Shown: piece by piece, positions 7,257 to 14,907 of the stretch
Numbering within the stretch: the stretch's first letter is position 1
Layout: the number at the start of each line of letters is the position of its first letter
Source: a virus
IMG/VR virus record: IMGVR_UViG_3300024433_000064
Coordinates: 1 to 22,491 of that record
Length of the DNA: 22,491 nt
Direction: 5' to 3' (one strand)
Translations under genes and position numbers: made by a program
Notes under the pieces: generated by a model
Told to the model about the DNA's origin: nothing
Databases searched by the model: none
The model's input: the letters and a program-made list of their open reading frames with translations, nothing else

Positions 7257-7993
7257 TGGCTGAAACCGTACAAAGAACATTACCCGCACCGTTTATTGAA
7301 GCATTAGGACAAACCTATGCTGATATGTTAACTAAACAAGTTGGTCAACCTGTTGATACATCTGCATTTGCACCTACAGTTGCTGCAGAATCATCATTAC
7401 AACAACAAGCTAGAACACAAGCTGCTGGACTAGGATCTTTACTTGGACCTCAAGCTTATCAGCAATTTATGTCTCCGTATCAACAAGATGTTATTGATAC
7501 CACATTAACAGAATTCGATAGACAAGCAGCGAGACAACAACAAGGAATTTCACAACAAGCCATTCAAGCTGGAGCATTTGGAGGTTCTAGAGAAGGCGTT
7601 GCTCTAGGCGAGTATCAATCAGCGAGCGACAGGAATCGAGCGGCTTTGCAAGCACAATTATTACAACAAGGTTTCGGTCAAGCTCAAGCTTTAGCTCAAC
7701 AACAATTAGCTTCAGCACAAGGTTTAGGTGCTTATCAAACTCAATTAGGACAAGCGGGTCAAGCACAACAACAAGCTATTCTTGATGCATCAAGACAAGC
7801 GGCTGAGACAGCTGCATATGAGCCTTATCAAAGACTTGGTTTCTTTGGCACAGGTGTCACAGGTTTAATGGGTGGATATCCGGGTCAATATCAATTCACA
7901 CAAACACCACAACCTAGTCCATTACAAACTGCATTAGGTGTTGGATCAACATTGGCAGGTATCTACAGAACGGTCAAAGGACCATTTAGTTAA
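7256..7993 (+). CDS. Gln/Ala-rich internal virion (ejection) protein candidate
   Basis: A 245-aa protein dominated by long Gln/Ala-rich helices (AARQQQGISQQAIQAGAF, LLQQGFGQAQALAQQQ). It has a conserved-looking GAFGGSREGVALGEYQSASDRN centre and a Gly-rich C-terminus (GFFGTGVTGLMGGYPG). This composition is typical of small internal or ejection proteins of short-tailed phages, and the GAFGGSRE segment recurs in marine phages. The TAATG overlap at 7256 indicates translational coupling to the previous gene. A 7-nt-periodic, GC-rich patch at 7617-7644 encodes SASDRNRAA. No enzyme motif is seen. Confidence 0.65.
   Translation: MAETVQRTLPAPFIEALGQTYADMLTKQVGQPVDTSAFAPTVAAESSLQQQARTQAAGLGSLLGPQAYQQFMSPYQQDVIDTTLTEFDRQAARQQQGISQQAIQAGAFGGSREGVALGEYQSASDRNRAALQAQLLQQGFGQAQALAQQQLASAQGLGAYQTQLGQAGQAQQQAILDASRQAAETAAYEPYQRLGFFGTGVTGLMGGYPGQYQFTQTPQPSPLQTALGVGSTLAGIYRTVKGPFS
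7617..7644 (+). repeat. 7-nt-periodic purine-rich repeat, copy 1
   Basis: Four consecutive heptamers, each ending in C: AATCAGC, GAGCGAC, AGGAATC, GAGCGGC. The patch is more GC-rich than its surroundings and lies inside a coding region. It matches in style the copies at 15873, 16741, 19260 and 21884. Confidence 0.45.
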
Positions 7994-7998
7994 TCGAT

Positions 7999-8754
7999 AT
8001 GTCTAAAATAATGAAGAGGCCTATGTTCCGTAAAGGTGGTAGTGCTAACCAAGGCATTATGTCTGGAATGCAAGATAGAGAAAAGTTTTCAGCAAAAGGA
8101 ATTCCTGATGCAACACGACAAGCGATTGAAGAAAGAGCAAAATTATATAGAGCTTATGCAGGAGATCCTATTGCATCTGCTTTAATTGAAGGAGGACTTC
8201 GTTTAGTATCTGAAGCTCCAACCTCAAGCACGTTAAGAAATATCGCAGCTATTGCAAGAGAACCAGTACAAAAAGTATTAGGTCAAGAACAACAAATTGG
8301 TTTAAAAGCTGTAGGTGATGTATTATCAGAAGAACAAGCCATGAGACTTGTAGATGCTAAAGCAAGAAATAAATATAAAGAACTTGCATTATTTCAAAGA
8401 GCTAGAGCTGAATTAATTAGTGAAGGAATAATGAATCCTTCTCAAGAACAAATTACAAAAAGATCAGGGCAAATGAGTAAAGCTGCTCAAACCAAAACTT
8501 CTTTAACAACTTTAATAGAAAAAAATCCTGCGATTAGAACAGAAGAAGCAGCTAGACAAGTTCTTGGTTTTATTGAAACAGCAAGAAATGATCCTAATTT
8601 ATCTACAAAAGTTTATTCAAATGACCCTGTACTAAGAGTTAATAAAAAAGGTAGAACAACTCAAGCTGATGGTATTTATTTTGATTTATCTGTACCAGGT
8701 GGCAGAATGGTAGAAGTTATTAACGGAGTCCCAAGAGAGTACGTTAAAAAATAA
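7999..8754 (+). CDS. Virion-associated protein of unknown function, 251 aa
   Basis: A 251-aa protein with an N-terminus MSKIMKRPMFRKGGSANQGI that is a recurring signature in marine phage structural modules (basic, Met/Gly-rich, then a helical region). Residues about 35-200 are mostly helical and charged. The C-terminal part is beta-like (KVYSNDPVLRVNKKGRTT, then YFDLSVPGGRMVEVINGVPREYV). It starts five bases after the previous stop; no strong Shine-Dalgarno is visible. It is followed by the giant 1271-aa gene with an AAGGAGG site. An internal core or scaffold-like role is inferred from position only. Confidence 0.6.
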   Translation: MSKIMKRPMFRKGGSANQGIMSGMQDREKFSAKGIPDATRQAIEERAKLYRAYAGDPIASALIEGGLRLVSEAPTSSTLRNIAAIAREPVQKVLGQEQQIGLKAVGDVLSEEQAMRLVDAKARNKYKELALFQRARAELISEGIMNPSQEQITKRSGQMSKAAQTKTSLTTLIEKNPAIRTEEAARQVLGFIETARNDPNLSTKVYSNDPVLRVNKKGRTTQADGIYFDLSVPGGRMVEVINGVPREYVKK

Positions 8755-8766
8755 TAAGGAGGTTAA

Positions 8767-11700
8767 ATGGCAGAAAAAGAATTTGATCCATTTAGTCTTG
8801 GGTTTGAAGCTGAAAAAAATAATGAAGTCAGTGCTATTACCGCAGCAGTTGCAGGAATTGCTTCTGGACTTATTAAAATACCAGAAGGATTTGTATCTTT
8901 AGGTGCTGAACTTATTGACCTTGGATTAGATACAAACACAGCAGTCGAAGTAGAAAAATTTTTTGATCAAATCAATCCTTTTGAAGAAGTTGCACAACAA
9001 AAAGCAGCAGGTAAAATTACAGAAGCTTTAACACAAGTAGCATCACTAGGAGCAGTAGGGGCCAAAATTGGAATAAAGTTAGCAGACAAAGCTATTAAAG
9101 CAAAAAAATCTGGTAACTATGTAAAACTATCCAATCCTAATCTTATTAAAGCAACTGAAAAAGCTAATCAGCTTAACAAATCAGCTAAAGTAAAACGTTT
9201 TGCAGCAGGTGTGACAGGAGGTGCTTTAGGAGAAACGTTTGTTGCAGACGTAGAAGAGATTGGCACTTTTGGAGATGTATTTGGAGGCCCAACAGAATTA
9301 GACAGAGAAGAAGAACCAGATGCAAGTGATGATGCATTAAGAAAATTAATGAACAGAGCTAAGTTTGGTTCTGAGTCTATACTTGTAACACCTTTTGTTT
9401 ATGGTGTGGGCGTAGGAGCTAAAGCTTTAGCACAGAGAGGAAAAGATTTAGCTTACAGTAATTCTCAACTTATGCGATTTTTTGATAAAGTTGGATCAGC
9501 ATTCAGGGCACGAGGAGCTAAACCTCAAGAAATATTTGAAAGAAAAAGAACTGAGATTGGTAGAGGTATGGCAGATGTAAATCAAGCAAACGAAATTGTA
9601 AAACAAATTGATAGAGAAGTAGATAGAATATTTCCTTTCTATAAAACAATTGCAAACAAATCCGTTCAAAAAGAAAAGGATCAACTGTTAGCAAACATGA
9701 ATGATGTTATGTTTTCAGGTAGTTTAGATGAACCTATACCGGCAGATTCATTTAACAAATTATATACAACATTGAGAGAGAAAGGTTTAAACAAAGATAA
9801 TGCCAATGCATTATTAGATAGTTTGAAAACAGCTAGAGCTAAATTTACTGAACTTATTAATTTAAGCTCTAATGCTCCAGCAGATATTGCAACTCTTCGT
9901 GGTTTAATGGGATCTCGTGTAGGTGATTATTTAGGCAACACTTACAGAATATTCGAAGACAAACCTGTTTTACCTTTTCAAGTTTATAAACCTACAGAAC
10001 AGGCTATGGAAAATGCAAAAAGGTTATTTAAACGATATGCAGCTAAGAATAAAAATCCAATTACAGATTTAGAAGCGGAACAAATTGTAAATGATTTAAT
10101 CAAAACAGTTCCGAAAAATTTAACGCCGGGAGAATTGCCTTTTTTTAATTATTTAGATTTAACTCCGACTGCAGAAACAAGTTTAGTTAAAAAAACATTT
10201 CAAAGAGAAGTAGAAAAAGAGATAGGCGGAGAAACCATAAAAGAAGTTATTGGACCGGGTAGTAAAATATTTAGAGAATTATTTGGAGAAATCAAAGATC
10301 CCAGGTATTCTATTTATAATGCCATGACAAAACTTTCAGGGGTGGCAAGAAAAAATCAATTTTTTGAAGAAATGGCTGATGTAAACAATTCACTTCGTAA
10401 TCAAGGTCAACGCGGTTTCTTTTATGAATCTAGATTAGATGCAAGACAAGCTTTACCCAATCAGGAAATTGTAGCATTAGATGACTACGTCACTCCATAT
10501 TTTAAAGGTAGTTATTCTGTTAATCCATTAAAAGGATTGTTTACATCAAAAGACATTGCCGAAGGTATTGGTAATGCTCAAAATTTTAGTAAATTTTTAA
10601 GAGGTGAAAGATCTGGAGCTACACTTCCAGAAAAAGGAATTACTTGGATGTATCGTAACTTAATTTTATTTCCAAAAGCAGTTTCTCAAATTGCAAAAAC
10701 CGTTTTATCGCCTGTTACACACTTTAGAAATTTCTTTAGTGCTAGCGCATTTTCAGGGGCTAATGGTATTTTCTTTGAGCCACAATTATTTGGTGGATTA
10801 AAGGAAGCTGTAAAAACCATTCAAGTTGGAACTAGATCCGAAGCTGCTAATAAATTATATAGAGAACTTTTAGAATTGGGTGTCGTGAACTCAGAGGTTA
10901 GATTAGGTGATCTTAAAAATCTAATGCGTGATACAAAAATGATAGATGGTATTAATTTTGATGGTGCACTCAAAGCTATTATGAAACGTATGGCTAAATT
11001 TCAAAAAGGTGCTGAAGATTTATATACTGCAGAAGATGACTTTTGGAAAATTACAAATTATTTTGTAGAAAAAGAAAGACTTGCAAAAGCATATACAAAA
11101 GCGGGTAGAGAATTTACGGAACGTCAATTAAAAGAAGAAGCCGCTGATATTGTTAGAAATACCGTTCCAAATTATGCATATGTTTCTGATACGGTTAGAG
11201 CTTTAAGATCATTACCTTTAGGAAACTTTATGTCATTTCCATCTGAGATATTAAGAACAAGCACAAACATAGCTCAAAGAGCTATCAAAGAAATTAAAGA
11301 TCCAGCACTTAGAAGCATTGGAATGAAAAGATTAATGGGTATGAGTGTAACAGCGGTAGCTGCACCTTATGCCATTCAAAAAGGATTCCAAGGTTTATAT
11401 GATGTAACGAATGAAGAACTTCAAGCATTAAAAGATATTGGTGTTCCAGAGTGGTCTAAAAATTCTACCATATTACCTATAAGAGATCCTAATACAGGTG
11501 AATTAAAATATATTGATTATAGTCATGGTAATGCTTATGACACAATATATAGACCTTTTCAAACTTTATTAAATGAAGTTCAAAGAGGAATTGAAGATGA
11601 AGAAGTATTGATGAAAGGTTTTTTAAGAGGAATCGCAAAGGCTGCTGGTGAACTTGCAGATCCATTTGTATCTGAATCTATATTTACGGAAGCTGCACTA

Positions 11701-12582
11701 GATATTATTACAAGAGAGGGTGTAACAAGAGAAGGTGCAAGATTGTATACCGAACAAACTCCTGAAGGAGATAAAATGAAAATTATTATTGATCATTTAT
11801 CAGAAGCAATGATGCCTTTTTCAAAACAACAACTTGTAAGATTATATCAATCAGCTTTAAATAAAGCAGATAAAAGAGGTCAGACATTTGAACTTCCGGA
11901 TGAGTTAGGCGGTCTTGCAGGATTTAGAGCTATTAAGGTTGACCCACTTAGAAACATGGGTTTTGAAATATCAAAGTATCAACAAGGTGAAAGAAATGCA
12001 CGACGAGAATTTACCGGAGGTGCTGAAGGTGTTTTAAAAGGTGGAGAGGTTGATCCTCAACAAATTATTAGACAGTATTTTGTTGCAAACAAAGCTTTAT
12101 ATGATGTTAGAAAAAACATGCATAATAAAATTAAATCAGCACAAATTTTAGGAACAGATACAGGATCCTTACAAGATGAATTTTTGAAAAGACAAATATC
12201 AGCAAATGAATTTGGAGAATTAGATTTGGGATATTTTGTTCCTTACTTTCCGTCACAAAATATTCAAAACAGGTTTCAACAAGTTGCAGATGATTTAGGA
12301 GTGTCTAATCCTTTTCTCGAAGCATTAAATGAAATTATACAAATGCAAATAGACTTTTCTAATCAAAGATTAAATGAACCTTTTACTTTAGATTTAGAAG
12401 ACTATGTCGCTCCAGTAGTGGACCCTGTATCTTTAGCACCATTGCCTCAACAACCGATGCCAAACCCTCAAATCTTAATGAGTCAGATGCCAATATCTAA
12501 TACGGGATTAACACCTACTGAAAATGCTTTACTATCAGAAGAAGAAAAACAAATAAGATTACGACAAAGAGGTATGGGTTAA
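8767..12582 (+). CDS. Large internal virion / DNA-ejection protein (1271 aa)
   Basis: The largest gene in the window, with a near-perfect Shine-Dalgarno (AAGGAGG, 8757-8763). Residues about 20-90 are hydrophobic and helical (ITAAVAGIASGLIKIPEGF, LGAVGAKIGIKLADKAI), and another such stretch lies at about 850-880 (GMSVTAVAAPYAIQKGF). The rest is long, charged, largely helical sequence. The C-terminus is Pro/Gln/Met-rich. Size, helical content and position at the end of the virion block parallel the giant internal proteins of T7-like phages (T7 gp16), which help form the ejection conduit; direct homology cannot be shown by eye. No lytic transglycosylase motif was recognised. The TAA overlaps the following ATG. 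Internal virion protein is the best guess; a tape-measure-like role is the alternative. Confidence 0.65.
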   Translation: MAEKEFDPFSLGFEAEKNNEVSAITAAVAGIASGLIKIPEGFVSLGAELIDLGLDTNTAVEVEKFFDQINPFEEVAQQKAAGKITEALTQVASLGAVGAKIGIKLADKAIKAKKSGNYVKLSNPNLIKATEKANQLNKSAKVKRFAAGVTGGALGETFVADVEEIGTFGDVFGGPTELDREEEPDASDDALRKLMNRAKFGSESILVTPFVYGVGVGAKALAQRGKDLAYSNSQLMRFFDKVGSAFRARGAKPQEIFERKRTEIGRGMADVNQANEIVKQIDREVDRIFPFYKTIANKSVQKEKDQLLANMNDVMFSGSLDEPIPADSFNKLYTTLREKGLNKDNANALLDSLKTARAKFTELINLSSNAPADIATLRGLMGSRVGDYLGNTYRIFEDKPVLPFQVYKPTEQAMENAKRLFKRYAAKNKNPITDLEAEQIVNDLIKTVPKNLTPGELPFFNYLDLTPTAETSLVKKTFQREVEKEIGGETIKEVIGPGSKIFRELFGEIKDPRYSIYNAMTKLSGVARKNQFFEEMADVNNSLRNQGQRGFFYESRLDARQALPNQEIVALDDYVTPYFKGSYSVNPLKGLFTSKDIAEGIGNAQNFSKFLRGERSGATLPEKGITWMYRNLILFPKAVSQIAKTVLSPVTHFRNFFSASAFSGANGIFFEPQLFGGLKEAVKTIQVGTRSEAANKLYRELLELGVVNSEVRLGDLKNLMRDTKMIDGINFDGALKAIMKRMAKFQKGAEDLYTAEDDFWKITNYFVEKERLAKAYTKAGREFTERQLKEEAADIVRNTVPNYAYVSDTVRALRSLPLGNFMSFPSEILRTSTNIAQRAIKEIKDPALRSIGMKRLMGMSVTAVAAPYAIQKGFQGLYDVTNEELQALKDIGVPEWSKNSTILPIRDPNTGELKYIDYSHGNAYDTIYRPFQTLLNEVQRGIEDEEVLMKGFLRGIAKAAGELADPFVSESIFTEAALDIITREGVTREGARLYTEQTPEGDKMKIIIDHLSEAMMPFSKQQLVRLYQSALNKADKRGQTFELPDELGGLAGFRAIKVDPLRNMGFEISKYQQGERNARREFTGGAEGVLKGGEVDPQQIIRQYFVANKALYDVRKNMHNKIKSAQILGTDTGSLQDEFLKRQISANEFGELDLGYFVPYFPSQNIQNRFQQVADDLGVSNPFLEALNEIIQMQIDFSNQRLNEPFTLDLEDYVAPVVDPVSLAPLPQQPMPNPQILMSQMPISNTGLTPTENALLSEEEKQIRLRQRGMG

Positions 12583-12791
12583 TGAGCAGACAACCTAAAA
12601 CAACAGGTGAACATATTATAGATCTTCAAGGACACATTAAAGGTGTAAAAAGAGAAGTGTATCATCTTAAAACGACTCAGGAACACATGCATAGAGATAT
12701 AGAAAAAGTTGGAAATAAAGTAGACAAATTTCTTTATATTTTGCTCGGAGCACTGATTGCGGCAGTAATTGCTGTAAAAATTCCTTTCTGA
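12582..12791 (+). CDS. Small coiled-coil membrane protein, holin/XhlA-like layout
   Basis: A 69-aa protein with a polar helical N-terminal half rich in His, Lys and Glu (HIKGVKREVYHLKTTQEH, MHRDIEKVGNKVDK) and one C-terminal hydrophobic segment (FLYILLGALIAAVIAVKIPF, about 50-69). This N-in coiled coil plus single C-terminal membrane helix resembles XhlA-type lysis accessory proteins and some holins. Lysis genes often sit at the end of virion operons, and this is the last gene before the hsp20 unit. No endolysin is seen next to it. It could equally be a membrane-anchored virion factor. Start overlaps the previous stop (TAATG). Confidence 0.65.
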   Translation: MSRQPKTTGEHIIDLQGHIKGVKREVYHLKTTQEHMHRDIEKVGNKVDKFLYILLGALIAAVIAVKIPF

Positions 12792-12816
12792 GAGCCTCAA
12801 TTTTTAACGAAACGAC

Positions 12817-12848
12817 CTTGACATGACCTGTGGTACCCCCTATATATT
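12817..12848 (+). promoter_or_regulatory. Promoter of hsp20, matching sigma70 and heat-shock sigma (RpoH) consensus
   Basis: The 112-bp gap before hsp20 contains CTTGACA (12817-12823), then CCCCCTATATATT (12836-12848). For sigma70 this reads TTGACA, 17-nt spacer, TATATA (or 19 nt, TATATT). For heat-shock sigma it reads CTTGACA, 12-nt spacer, CCCCCTAT, against the E. coli consensus CTTGAAA/CCCCATnT. It also reads CTTG, 18 nt, CCTATAT, against the CTTG-N17-18-CYTATnT pattern reported for alphaproteobacterial heat-shock genes. Predicted start near 12853 gives a leader of about 50 nt with a 5-bp hairpin (12858-12870). Confidence 0.75.
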
Positions 12849-12903
12849 ACGCAGGTGCAGCATTTTGCTGGCCTATTAAACTTGCTTAACAAAGGAGTAT
12901 AAT

Positions 12904-13326
12904 ATGACAGGTTTAGACATTATAAATAAATTCAACAAAGATTTCTGGAATCATACAGATGATGTATTTAATTCATCTTTCAGAACAATCTTTGATAACT
13001 TAGCAAAAGCTCAATCCTTTCCATTTTACAATGTGGTAAAATACGGAAACAGTGAATACGGAATCGAGTTAGGACTAGCAGGATTCAATAAGAAGAATGT
13101 TAAAGTTCAATACAAAGGTGGCGTATTAACAGTATCTGGTGAAGTGGACGATAAAGAAAAAGAATACGTTCAAAAAGGACTAGCAGCTAGAAAATTCTTT
13201 AAGCAATTTGCATTGCATGAAGATGTAGTTGTTAACGAAGCTGAAATGGAAGATGGTGTATTAACAGTGAAATTCGGTGTTAAAGAACCAAAAGACATTG
13301 AAGGCGTAGATATTAATATTAAATAA
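12904..13326 (+). CDS. hsp20: Hsp20 small heat-shock protein (alpha-crystallin domain)
   Basis: A 140-aa ATP-independent holdase chaperone of the IbpA/Hsp20 family. The alpha-crystallin domain spans about 39-129, with YGIELGLAGFNKKNVKV (52-68), GVLTVSGE (73-80), GLAARKFFKQFALHEDV (92-108) and the family hallmark A-x4-GVLTV (A113, G118-V119-L120). The C-terminal I-N-I (137-139) matches the I-x-I oligomerisation motif. The N-terminal arm is aromatic-rich (FWNH, FRTIF), as expected for substrate binding. It has its own promoter, Shine-Dalgarno AAAGGAG (12891-12897) and a following terminator-like hairpin, so it is an independent unit between virion and replication genes. Phage Hsp20 proteins occur in marine T4-like phages; here it may protect newly made virion or replication proteins. 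Confidence 0.93.
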   Translation: MTGLDIINKFNKDFWNHTDDVFNSSFRTIFDNLAKAQSFPFYNVVKYGNSEYGIELGLAGFNKKNVKVQYKGGVLTVSGEVDDKEKEYVQKGLAARKFFKQFALHEDVVVNEAEMEDGVLTVKFGVKEPKDIEGVDINIK

Positions 13327-13332
13327 TGACAT

Positions 13333-13405
13333 TTGGTGATGACCCCTTTGGGCACAATAAAAATCTCAGAGGGGTTAGACCAATAGAGTTTATTATTATT
13401 TTTTT
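13333..13405 (+). terminator. Terminator-like hairpin between convergent genes
   Basis: Inner stem of 9 bp (13342-13350 ACCCCTTTG with 13367-13375, one G-U pair) around a 16-nt loop, extended by an outer 5-bp stem (13333-13337 TTGGT with 13379-13383 ACCAA). A T-rich run (TTTTTTT at 13399-13405) follows about 15 nt later, further than in a classical intrinsic terminator. It separates hsp20 from the convergent helicase gene and is the best visible end for hsp20 transcription; the helicase side has no matching U-tract. Confidence 0.55.
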
Positions 13406-13429
13406 ACTTATCTGGTATTTACTTGGACA

Positions 13430-14863
13430 CTAGATCCAATCTTTTAATTCTTCACCCATAATCTCAGTAGCAATATTAACTTTATTACGAAGTGCTTTAA
13501 CAATCTTTTCATCTATAGTATCTTCAGCAATAATATCAACATAAGTCATAGGTTTTTCTTGACCAATACGATCTATTCGTGCTTCAGATTGTTGACGTTT
13601 TTCTAAATCATATCCATTAGAATAATAAATCATGGTAGACGCTGCCGTTAAAGTGATACCATAACCACCTGTTTGTGGCGTTCCCACTAAGAATCGTGTG
13701 GGTCCTTCTTTGTTTTGTATAGCTTTAATCGCTTTTTGACGGTCTTCTGTAGAAGTATCGCCATAATAAGTAACGATAGAATTTTCACCATATGTTTTTT
13801 TTACCTCCTCTAAAATAATTTCAATATCGTATCGATAGTGAGCCCAGATAATAGCTTTTCCCTCCACTTCATCTAAAATATCCATAAGTTCCGAAAGTCT
13901 TTTTGATTTTATTTTTTGTACATCACCGTCGTCAGATTTAAAATGACCGCAAGTGATTTGGTGAAGTCTCATAAGTTGAGTAATTACAGTTGCAGTAGAA
14001 ACCATTTTACCATTAAGAACAGCTAGAGCTTTTTCTTTCATGTTTTTGTACAATTTTTTTTGTTCATCGGACAACTCAATAATACGTTTCATAAAAGTTT
14101 TCTTTGGTAAATCTAAACAATCATCTTTTAAAACTCGATATGAAAATAATTTTAATTTTTCGGATAATTCACCTAAATTTCTGTAACCAACTACAATTTC
14201 AATTTGTCTTCCATGAGCCATTATTTTTTTACAAATTGCATAACGATTTTTAAATGCATAATAGGATTGTTGATCTAATAACCATGGATCTAAAAACATA
14301 CATTGCATGAATAAATCTAACGGAGATTTTGTTACAGGGGATCCTGTTAAAATTCTTTTATAAGGAACATGTTTACCTAGGTCCACAATGGTTTTAGTTC
14401 TAATGGCTCCAGGATTTTTTATGGTAGTCGATTCATCAATGGCCATCATTGATTTGTGGCAATTCAAAAATTTCCATGCAAACTGTTTTCCATTTTTTGT
14501 AGAAAACGCTTCAACATTCATAATTAAAATGTGTAAATCATCGTCAGATTCAAATAAAGTCTTGTATTCATTATCTTTTTTCTTACCACCCGATGCTTCC
14601 CACATCACGACTTTTTTCTCAATATGTTCAGGCATATGGACCGGAATTTCAGAAGAAAACCAGTTTTTATATACACCTTTTGGTGCTATAATTAGCGCCC
14701 CATTTATTTTACCTTTATCATAAAGCATGGCGATATTATCAATAAGGACTTTAGATTTACCTGTTCCCATTTCCATGAAATAGGCAAATACTTTTTTATC
14801 CCAAGACATTTCCAATGCTTTGAGTTGATGCTCGAACGGCTTAGTTTTAAATTTGTAATGCAT
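13430..14863 (-). CDS. SNF2-type superfamily 2 helicase/ATPase
   Basis: A 477-aa SF2 helicase of the SNF2/Rad54 type, and the only minus-strand gene. Motifs in order: Q-like PFEHQLKAL (9-17), Walker A MGTGKS (32-37), Ia IIAPKGVYKNW (58-68), Walker B DEST (143-146), III LTGSPV (172-177), IV KAIIWAHYR (336-344), V GYGITLTAAST (400-410) and VI QSEARIDRIGQ (425-435). Motif VI with R-x-x-R-x-G-Q is diagnostic of SNF2-like ATPases. Small phage SNF2 helicases lack the chromatin-binding domains of eukaryotic members and are taken to act in phage replication or recombination. It converges with hsp20 and diverges from the replication genes. The ATG at 14863 is only about 8 nt from the predicted transcription start, so it may be translated almost leaderless. 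Confidence 0.93.
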   Translation of the reverse strand: MHYKFKTKPFEHQLKALEMSWDKKVFAYFMEMGTGKSKVLIDNIAMLYDKGKINGALIIAPKGVYKNWFSSEIPVHMPEHIEKKVVMWEASGGKKKDNEYKTLFESDDDLHILIMNVEAFSTKNGKQFAWKFLNCHKSMMAIDESTTIKNPGAIRTKTIVDLGKHVPYKRILTGSPVTKSPLDLFMQCMFLDPWLLDQQSYYAFKNRYAICKKIMAHGRQIEIVVGYRNLGELSEKLKLFSYRVLKDDCLDLPKKTFMKRIIELSDEQKKLYKNMKEKALAVLNGKMVSTATVITQLMRLHQITCGHFKSDDGDVQKIKSKRLSELMDILDEVEGKAIIWAHYRYDIEIILEEVKKTYGENSIVTYYGDTSTEDRQKAIKAIQNKEGPTRFLVGTPQTGGYGITLTAASTMIYYSNGYDLEKRQQSEARIDRIGQEKPMTYVDIIAEDTIDEKIVKALRNKVNIATEIMGEELKDWI

Positions 14864-14877
14864 AACTTTCTATGGAC

Positions 14878-14907
14878 ATTATATAATAATTAATATAAAA
14901 ATGTCAA
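14878..14907 (-). promoter_or_regulatory. Consensus sigma70 promoter for the SNF2 helicase gene
   Basis: Read on the minus strand, a perfect TTGACA (+ strand TGTCAA at 14902-14907) is followed after 18 nt by a perfect TATAAT (+ strand ATTATA at 14878-14883). The expected start near 14871 lies about 8 nt before the helicase ATG. The -35 box overlaps the ATG of the divergent gene at 14901. The + strand also reads TATAAT at 14882-14887, but no good -35 was found for that direction. Confidence 0.8.

Noticed and set aside
12858-12903. RNA thermometer in the hsp20 leader
   Set aside because: Only a 5-bp hairpin (12858-12870) is clear and it does not cover the Shine-Dalgarno at 12891-12897; no ROSE- or four-U-like pairing was found.
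14388-14723. 111-codon open frame on the + strand inside the SNF2 helicase gene
   Set aside because: It is antisense to conserved helicase motifs; the protein has no recognisable features and no start signal.
14853-14900. + strand promoter for the gene at 14901
   Set aside because: A TATAAT exists at 14882-14887 but the hexamer 17 nt upstream (TGCATA) matches the -35 consensus at only 3 of 6 positions; the TATAAT is better explained by overlap with the minus-strand promoter.
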